Shown here: piece after piece, positions 5,022-9,314 of the stretch
How positions within the stretch are numbered: position 1 is the stretch's first letter
How the letters are laid out: each line of letters begins with the position of its first letter
Source: Bacillota bacterium
GTDB lineage: Bacteria; Bacillota; Bacilli; Bacillales; Bacillaceae_J
Length of the DNA stretch: 9,314 nt
Direction of reading: 5' to 3'
NCBI GenBank assembly: GCA_023457235.1
Contig: JAEWMK010000373.1
Coordinates: 1-9,314 of the forward strand
Program-made: the position numbers and the translations under genes
The notes under the pieces: generated by a model
The model's input: only the letters and a program-made list of their open reading frames with translations
Database searches by the model: none
Told to the model about the DNA's origin: nothing

Positions 5022-5462
5022 TTACTTCACTATAAATACCGGGCAATTCGCTTTTTGAACAACGAAATGGCTCGTACTTCCCAAGAACATTTCTTTAATT
5101 CCGCTTAAGCCTCTGCTTCCCATCACGATCAAATCACAGCTTGTTTGGTTAGCATGATCGACAATTAATCTGCCCGGGTTGCCTTCTAGGACAACAGCAA
5201 TTGTTTTATTTGGCAGTTCAGCAATTTTTTCTTTTACTTCACTAAGAATCTTTTCGGCATTTTCTCTTATTTCATTTATTAATTCTTGGTTGTAAATACC
5301 ATAGCTTCCCATTGAAGTGGCAGTTGGAGGATTAGAAACAGCTACAACTGTTAATTCAATTCTTTCATCTTGCTTTGCTAATGCCATTGCCATCTCTAAT
5401 GCTTTTTTACTTAAGTCAGACCCATCATATGCTACGAGAATTCTAGAATAAAAGGTTAACAT
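5022..5462 (-). CDS. Universal stress protein, UspA family, ATP-binding type
   Basis: A single Usp domain of 146 residues. It shows RILVAYDGSD near the N-terminus (D13 is the usual adenine-site Asp) and the ATP-binding motif G-x2-G-x9-G-S as GSRGLSGIKEMFLGS at 115-129, followed by the typical C-terminal strand CPVFIVK. USPs of this type bind ATP, dimerise and assist survival under starvation or stress; the exact role is rarely known. I chose ATG 5460-5462 because GGAG lies 8 bases upstream. A GTG three codons earlier is in frame, but its nearest purine tract abuts it. It stands alone between its own putative promoter and the terminator at 4833-4870, and the repeat element follows its stop codon. 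Confidence 0.93.
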   Translation of the reverse strand: MLTFYSRILVAYDGSDLSKKALEMAMALAKQDERIELTVVAVSNPPTATSMGSYGIYNQELINEIRENAEKILSEVKEKIAELPNKTIAVVLEGNPGRLIVDHANQTSCDLIVMGSRGLSGIKEMFLGSTSHFVVQKANCPVFIVK

Positions 5463-5489
5463 TTCTCTCACTCCATTTCCATATTCTAC

Positions 5490-5495
5490 ATTATA
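5490..5495 (-). promoter_or_regulatory. Putative usp -10 box
   Basis: The minus strand reads TATAAT 27 bases upstream of the usp ATG; the best -35 is TTTAAT 18 bases upstream. A near-palindrome GAGATTAAAGTCTC (5511-5524) lies over the -35. No clear sigma-B pattern (GTTTAA...GGGTAT) is seen, although usp genes are often stress-controlled. Confidence 0.35.
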
Positions 5496-5541
5496 TTTTA
5501 CAACATGATCGAGATTAAAGTCTCTTAATTTACGTCTATTT

Positions 5542-5566
5542 ATAGAATTTTTCTAAAAAAATCTAT
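5542..5566 (-). terminator. Weak AT-only hairpin after the SLH gene
   Basis: In minus-strand RNA AUAGAUUUUU can pair with AAAAAUUCUAU with one bulge. It lies a few bases past the stop codon of the SLH protein gene. It has no G-C-rich stem and no clean U tract, so termination efficiency is doubtful and read-through into usp is possible. Confidence 0.25.
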
Positions 5567-5570
5567 GGTT

Positions 5571-6863
5571 CTACTGTTTTTCAGCAGGCTGTGGCAGTTG
5601 TTCAAAGCCTTCCGAGATGTCTTCTAAACCTGGAAATTTTTCAGCCTTTTTTGCACCTTCCGGCAGCACAATATCATTTGCATTATTGTAATCTGAATAG
5701 ATTAGGTCCATCACATAATAAATGCTCTCTATTGGCATTTCCATCGCTGGGTCCTTTGCTGCTCCATATTTAATTTCATATTGAATCGTTTGGCGTGTTG
5801 GTAGTAATGTTTTTTCATCCACCAGCATCGTTCCGTCCATTGTCATTTCAATATTAGGCATACCTTCTAAGCCTGAAAGTAATGCATTGGACTGGTCTTT
5901 AAAGACGCTCGACATCATACCGATGATTTCCTCTAATGAGTTAATTTTACCGCTAAATCCAAGCTTGTACTGACTTTGTCCATTTACTTGTTCCTTACCC
6001 AAATCTCTATAGAAGAAATATTTGCGATTTAAATCATTTATCATATTCATATTATCTTCATTCATATTCATAAGTTCCTCAAATGATAGCGGCATAGCGG
6101 CACTCATGTCCAACCATTGGTCCTCACCTGAGATTGGATCAGACATTCTCATAAAAATACCTTCTGGAACAAAATATTGGTCAATGACCATTTCTACTTC
6201 TTTATTCGTTTCAGGGTCTGGTATTTTAGTTGTCATCGTTTGAACTAATCCCTTTTCTCGATTAAAGCTCATGACAATATCGCTGTCCATTTTCATGCCG
6301 TTTGTCATGCCAGGAAGTTCAGGTGTTCCTTCCTTAAGCTTAAATTCCATTGACATTGTAGCATCAGCCTTGAAAGATTTTTGCTCGTTTTGGGCAGCCG
6401 TCGTTTTATCTAAAAGCTCTAAAGCCGTTTTGTCGCTCGTTAATGCTTTTGAAAAGATTTCCTCAGCTTTTTCTAAAGTAAGGATTTTAGTATTTTCAAA
6501 AGTAATTCCGTATGTAGATTCTAAAGCAGATGTTGCATCTCCTTTTATTGCTAGAAAACGAGAAACGATGCTGCTTGCTTCTGCAGGAGTAATCGTTTGG
6601 TTTGGTTTAAAAGTGCCATCTTCAAAGCCGACTACTATTTTTTTGTCTTTTAATACTTTTGCAGCATTAGCATATGGTGAATTTGCTGCAATATCCTTTG
6701 GCAGTTCAACCTTAATATTGGCAGCATCATACCCTAAATGATCGACGACAAGTTTAAAAAATTCCCCACGCGTTAGGGCTTGGTCATTATTTGCACTTGC
6801 TGAAGTAAGTGGGCCCGCTACTAAAAGTGCTGACAATACCAATGAAGTTACTCTTTTTTTCAT
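5571..6863 (-). CDS. Secreted SLH-domain protein with LolA/LppX-like (DUF6612-type) C-terminal region
   Basis: A 430-residue exported protein. Residues 1-24 are a signal peptide (KKR, hydrophobic core, cleavage after ASA). Residues 28-105 form S-layer-homology sequence: ALTRGEFFKLVVDHLGY, then SPYANAAKVL with GFEDGTFKPNQTITPAEA. It probably anchors the protein to the cell wall through pyruvylated polymer, although only about one and a half SLH units are present, where three are usual. From about 160 to 400 lies a region like the Bacillus SLH/DUF6612 proteins and lipoprotein-carrier folds: SFKADATMSMEFKL, later IEMTMDGTMLVDEKTLLPTR. There is no lipobox Cys. Methionine is absent from residues 2-169 and occurs 25 times afterwards. 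AAGGAGG lies 11 bases upstream of the ATG. It is transcribed separately from glgP. Ligand and role are unknown. Confidence 0.85.
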   Translation of the reverse strand: MKKRVTSLVLSALLVAGPLTSASANNDQALTRGEFFKLVVDHLGYDAANIKVELPKDIAANSPYANAAKVLKDKKIVVGFEDGTFKPNQTITPAEASSIVSRFLAIKGDATSALESTYGITFENTKILTLEKAEEIFSKALTSDKTALELLDKTTAAQNEQKSFKADATMSMEFKLKEGTPELPGMTNGMKMDSDIVMSFNREKGLVQTMTTKIPDPETNKEVEMVIDQYFVPEGIFMRMSDPISGEDQWLDMSAAMPLSFEELMNMNEDNMNMINDLNRKYFFYRDLGKEQVNGQSQYKLGFSGKINSLEEIIGMMSSVFKDQSNALLSGLEGMPNIEMTMDGTMLVDEKTLLPTRQTIQYEIKYGAAKDPAMEMPIESIYYVMDLIYSDYNNANDIVLPEGAKKAEKFPGLEDISEGFEQLPQPAEKQ

Positions 6864-6907
6864 GAAAAATAACGCCTCCTTAATCTAATTTTTTCCAATA
6901 CAATTAT

Positions 6908-6916
6908 ATTCTACCA
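6908..6916 (-). promoter_or_regulatory. Putative extended -10 of the SLH gene
   Basis: The minus strand reads TGGTAGAAT, a TGn extended -10 with one mismatch to TATAAT, 44 bases before the start codon. An overlapping TATAAT (6903-6908) is an alternative. No -35 is convincing at either spacing. Confidence 0.35.
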
Positions 6917-6950
6917 TATTATTAATCTTTTGGTTTTATAAAATTGAATA

Positions 6951-6989
6951 GAAAAGGATACCGAATGCACCAAGATCGGTATCCTTTTC
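6951..6989 (-). terminator. Terminator after glgP
   Basis: A perfect 14-base inverted repeat, GAAAAGGATACCGA (6951-6964) and TCGGTATCCTTTTC (6976-6989), with an 11-base loop. It starts 6 bases past the glgP stop codon. The stem ends in a run of U's (CCUUUUCUAUUC), a moderate tail. It isolates the SLH gene from glgP transcription. Confidence 0.82.
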
Positions 6990-6995
6990 GTAAAG

Positions 6996-9314
6996 TTATG
7001 AACGAGTAATTCCCCAAATTTCATCCGCATATTCCTGAATCGTACGATCACTTGAAAAGCGTCCTGATTTAGCGATATTGATAATGCTTTTCTCCAACCA
7101 TTGATCGCGATTTCGGTATGCTTCTCCGACTTTTTCATGGGCACGGACATAGGTTCCAAAATCCTTTAGGACAAAATATTCATCATTTTGGACGAGCAAG
7201 GAATCATATATCGTCTCAAATTCATGGGCTGGAACAGGGAAGAAACCATTAATTAGCTGATTAATGACCTGGTTCAGGCTTTGATCATGATGGTAATACT
7301 CAATTGCCCGGTACCCGCCATTTCTTTGATAGGCAAGGACTTGCTCTGCTGTTAATCCAAAGGTAAAGATATGATCCGGACCGACCTCTTCAAAGATTTC
7401 TACATTAGCCCCGTCCATCGTACCAAGAGTCACAGCACCGTTCATCATAAATTTCATATTACCCGTACCGGAGGCTTCCTTACTTGCCGTAGAAATTTGT
7501 TCACTAACATCTGCAGCCGGAATAATGATTTCAGCTAAAGAAACACGATAATTTTCGACGAAAATTACTTTTAACAAATCTTTTGTTTTCGGGTCATCAT
7601 TTATTTTTGCTGCCAGCGTATTAATTAATTTGATTATTTTTTTTGCATAATAATAACCAGGAGATGCTTTTGCCCCAAAAATAAAAGTGTGAGGTGTGAT
7701 AGAAAAATTTGAATCCTCCTGCAAGCGATTATACAAATACATGATGTGCAAAATATTTAAAAGCTGACGTTTATAGGCATGCAGCCTTTTAACTTGAACA
7801 TCAAAAATGGAATGTTCATCAATGGCAATCCCTGTTAACTGTTTAATCTGTTTGGCAAAAGCAAGCTTATTCTCGTACTTAACCTCATATGCCTTTTGTT
7901 TAAAGCCGGCATCATTTGCAAACGGAACAAGTGCCGTTAGCTGCTCCGGTTTCGCAATCCATTTATCACCAATTGCCTCAGAGATCGTCCGGGCAAGCTC
8001 AGGATTAGCTTTCATCAACCAGCGGCGGTGGGTAATTCCATTAGTCTTATTATTAAATTTCGTTGGGTAATAGTCATAAAACAGCTTCATTTCCCGCTCT
8101 TTTAGTATATCTGTATGGATTTTGGCCACTCCATTGACACTATGGCTACCGACAATAGCTAAATGCGCCATTTTGATGACACCATGGGCAATAATCGCCA
8201 TCTCTTCAATCCGCTTCCAATCGCCTGTATACTTATCCCAAAGCCCTCTACAATAACGCTCGTTAATTTCCTCGACAATCATATAAATTCGAGGGAGAAG
8301 CGGTTTAAAGATGGATATCGGCCACTTCTCAAGCGCCTCTGATAACGTCGTATGATTCGTATAGGAAATGGTATTAGTCGTAATATGCCATGCTTCATCC
8401 CAACCGATGCCATACTCATCCATTAATATCCGCATCAACTCCGGAATCGCTAATACTGGATGTGTATCATTGATATGAATCGCTACCTTATTATGAAAAT
8501 CGCTTAAATGATCATTATTTTTCAAATAAGCCCTAACAATACTTTTTAACCCGGCTGAAACGAGAAAATATTGCTGTTTTAACCGCAAAATTTTCCCTTC
8601 AATATGGGAATCATCCGGGTAGAGGAATTCGGATATCGCTTCTGTTTCCCGTTTATATTTCATGACATCCCCTTTGTCAGGTCGAAACTGGGAAGGCTCT
8701 GCACTCCATAGCCTTAACGTGTTGATCGTCTTATTTTCATAGCCAATCACAGGCATATCATACGGTACGGCTGTAACGATCTCCGCATTAATATGGTGAA
8801 ACATTAACGGTCCATTTCCATAAGAAACCTGAACCTCTCCACCAAATTTAACTTCGATGGACTGGCTCGCTTTTCTAATTTCCCAAACGTTTCCGTTTCT
8901 TAACCATTGTTCTGGCAATTCAACCTGATAGCCGTCAATAATTCTTTGGTCAAATAGCCCATGCTTATAGCGAATGCCTACACCATGCCCTGGTAAGGAA
9001 AGGGATGCTAATGAATCTAAGAAACAAGCAGCAAGACGTCCCAAGCCTCCATTTCCAAGACCGGCATCTACTTCTTGTTCTTCTACTTCTCTTAAATCAA
9101 CACCAAGGTCTTTTAAGCCGGCTTCTACTACATCCTGAACGCCTAGGTTTAATAAATTGCTGCCCAATAATCTTCCTAATAGAAATTCAATTGAAAAATA
9201 GTAGGCCTGCTTTTTATGATTCGCGCGATTTCGTTCATTCGTCTCAATCCATGCATGACTAACATGTTCACGAACCATTTGTCCCAATGTATTATAAAGT
9301 TCAGGCAGAGTGGA
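6996..9314 (-). CDS. glgP: Glycogen phosphorylase, missing its first codons at the right edge
   Basis: Releases glucose-1-phosphate from glycogen alpha-1,4 chains with phosphate; cytosolic, PLP-dependent, glycosyltransferase family 35. The frame is open to the window edge, where the sequence reads LPELYNTLGQMVREHVSHAW. The TTG at 9287 is therefore internal, and about 26 N-terminal residues of a protein near 798 residues lie outside. Visible family features include QAYYFSIEFLLGRLLGSNLL, DAGLGNGGLGRLAACFLDSL, IHINDTHPVLAIPEL, FDVQVKRLHAYKRQLLNIL and the PLP motif SGTGNMKFMMNGAVTLGT, whose Lys codon is at 7452-7454. Length and motifs show an intact gene. In Bacillaceae it is normally the last gene of glgBCDAP, and the terminator right after its stop agrees. 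The upstream glg genes are beyond the window. Confidence 0.97.
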   Translation of the reverse strand, partial: STLPELYNTLGQMVREHVSHAWIETNERNRANHKKQAYYFSIEFLLGRLLGSNLLNLGVQDVVEAGLKDLGVDLREVEEQEVDAGLGNGGLGRLAACFLDSLASLSLPGHGVGIRYKHGLFDQRIIDGYQVELPEQWLRNGNVWEIRKASQSIEVKFGGEVQVSYGNGPLMFHHINAEIVTAVPYDMPVIGYENKTINTLRLWSAEPSQFRPDKGDVMKYKRETEAISEFLYPDDSHIEGKILRLKQQYFLVSAGLKSIVRAYLKNNDHLSDFHNKVAIHINDTHPVLAIPELMRILMDEYGIGWDEAWHITTNTISYTNHTTLSEALEKWPISIFKPLLPRIYMIVEEINERYCRGLWDKYTGDWKRIEEMAIIAHGVIKMAHLAIVGSHSVNGVAKIHTDILKEREMKLFYDYYPTKFNNKTNGITHRRWLMKANPELARTISEAIGDKWIAKPEQLTALVPFANDAGFKQKAYEVKYENKLAFAKQIKQLTGIAIDEHSIFDVQVKRLHAYKRQLLNILHIMYLYNRLQEDSNFSITPHTFIFGAKASPGYYYAKKIIKLINTLAAKINDDPKTKDLLKVIFVENYRVSLAEIIIPAADVSEQISTASKEASGTGNMKFMMNGAVTLGTMDGANVEIFEEVGPDHIFTFGLTAEQVLAYQRNGGYRAIEYYHHDQSLNQVINQLINGFFPVPAHEFETIYDSLLVQNDEYFVLKDFGTYVRAHEKVGEAYRNRDQWLEKSIINIAKSGRFSSDRTIQEYADEIWGITRS

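Noticed and set aside
4855..5046. Minus-strand 63-codon ORF running through the repeat
   Set aside because: It begins inside the end of usp in another frame, is mostly repeat sequence (EAPVQRRINWSAST type), and has no ribosome site of its own. It is a typical spurious ORF of these elements.
5463..5471. GTG start for usp at 5471
   Set aside because: No Shine-Dalgarno at workable spacing; the GGAG fits the ATG at 5462 and the Usp domain needs no extra residues.
6271..6741. Plus-strand 156-codon ORF opposite the SLH gene
   Set aside because: It is antisense to a well-supported coding region with signal peptide and domains, and its translation has no recognisable features.
6911..7159. Minus-strand 82-codon ORF overlapping the end of glgP
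   Set aside because: It is a frame shadow of glgP crossing the terminator, with no ribosome site or family resemblance.

Overview
The window looks like chromosome of a low-GC, spore-former-type Bacillaceae (Bacillus, Neobacillus or Mesobacillus-like). Base composition is AT-rich, Shine-Dalgarno sites are strong (AAGGAGG type), and the proteins recall B. subtilis HutU, RocG and GlgP. The region also carries a dispersed intergenic repeat of the kind common in such genomes (ends TCCAGCGCC and GGGCGCTTCCGCTTTTC). The genus is an inference from remembered sequences; no search was run.

Layout, left to right. Bases 1-278 (minus) are the first 92 codons of urocanate hydratase, hutU, of histidine breakdown. 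Divergent from it, 489-1973 (plus) is a YesN/AraC-type response regulator whose phospho-acceptor Asp is replaced by Glu. A bidirectional terminator (2001-2040) lies between this regulator and a convergent minus-strand group. Read along the minus strand, that group is: a consensus -35 promoter with a cre-like CcpA site (4734-4762), a long leader, a 24-codon hydrophobic peptide whose ribosome-binding site and start codon lie inside a 20-base-pair hairpin (4511-4598), a CntK-like cofactor-independent amino-acid racemase (3599-4396), and catabolic glutamate dehydrogenase rocG (2253-3524). Further right, also on the minus strand, are a universal stress protein (5022-5462), a secreted SLH-domain protein with a LolA/LppX-like C-terminal region (5571-6863), and glycogen phosphorylase glgP (6996-9314, cut by the window edge).

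How it fits together. hutU, a histidine-racemase-like enzyme and a glutamate dehydrogenase sit within 4.5 kb, and two related cre-like sites lie upstream of hutU and of the racemase group. The simplest reading is a carbon-catabolite-controlled histidine-to-glutamate-to-2-oxoglutarate module that may also connect the D-histidine pool. The staphylopine partner genes (cntL, cntM) are not visible, so a metallophore role has no support here.

Three copies of one repeat family (2043-2104, 2107-2252, 4872-5019) lie between the stop codons of rocG and usp and their terminators, all in the same orientation relative to the gene. The right-hand part (usp, SLH protein, glgP) is otherwise ordinary. The most novel part is the stretch 4396-4762.
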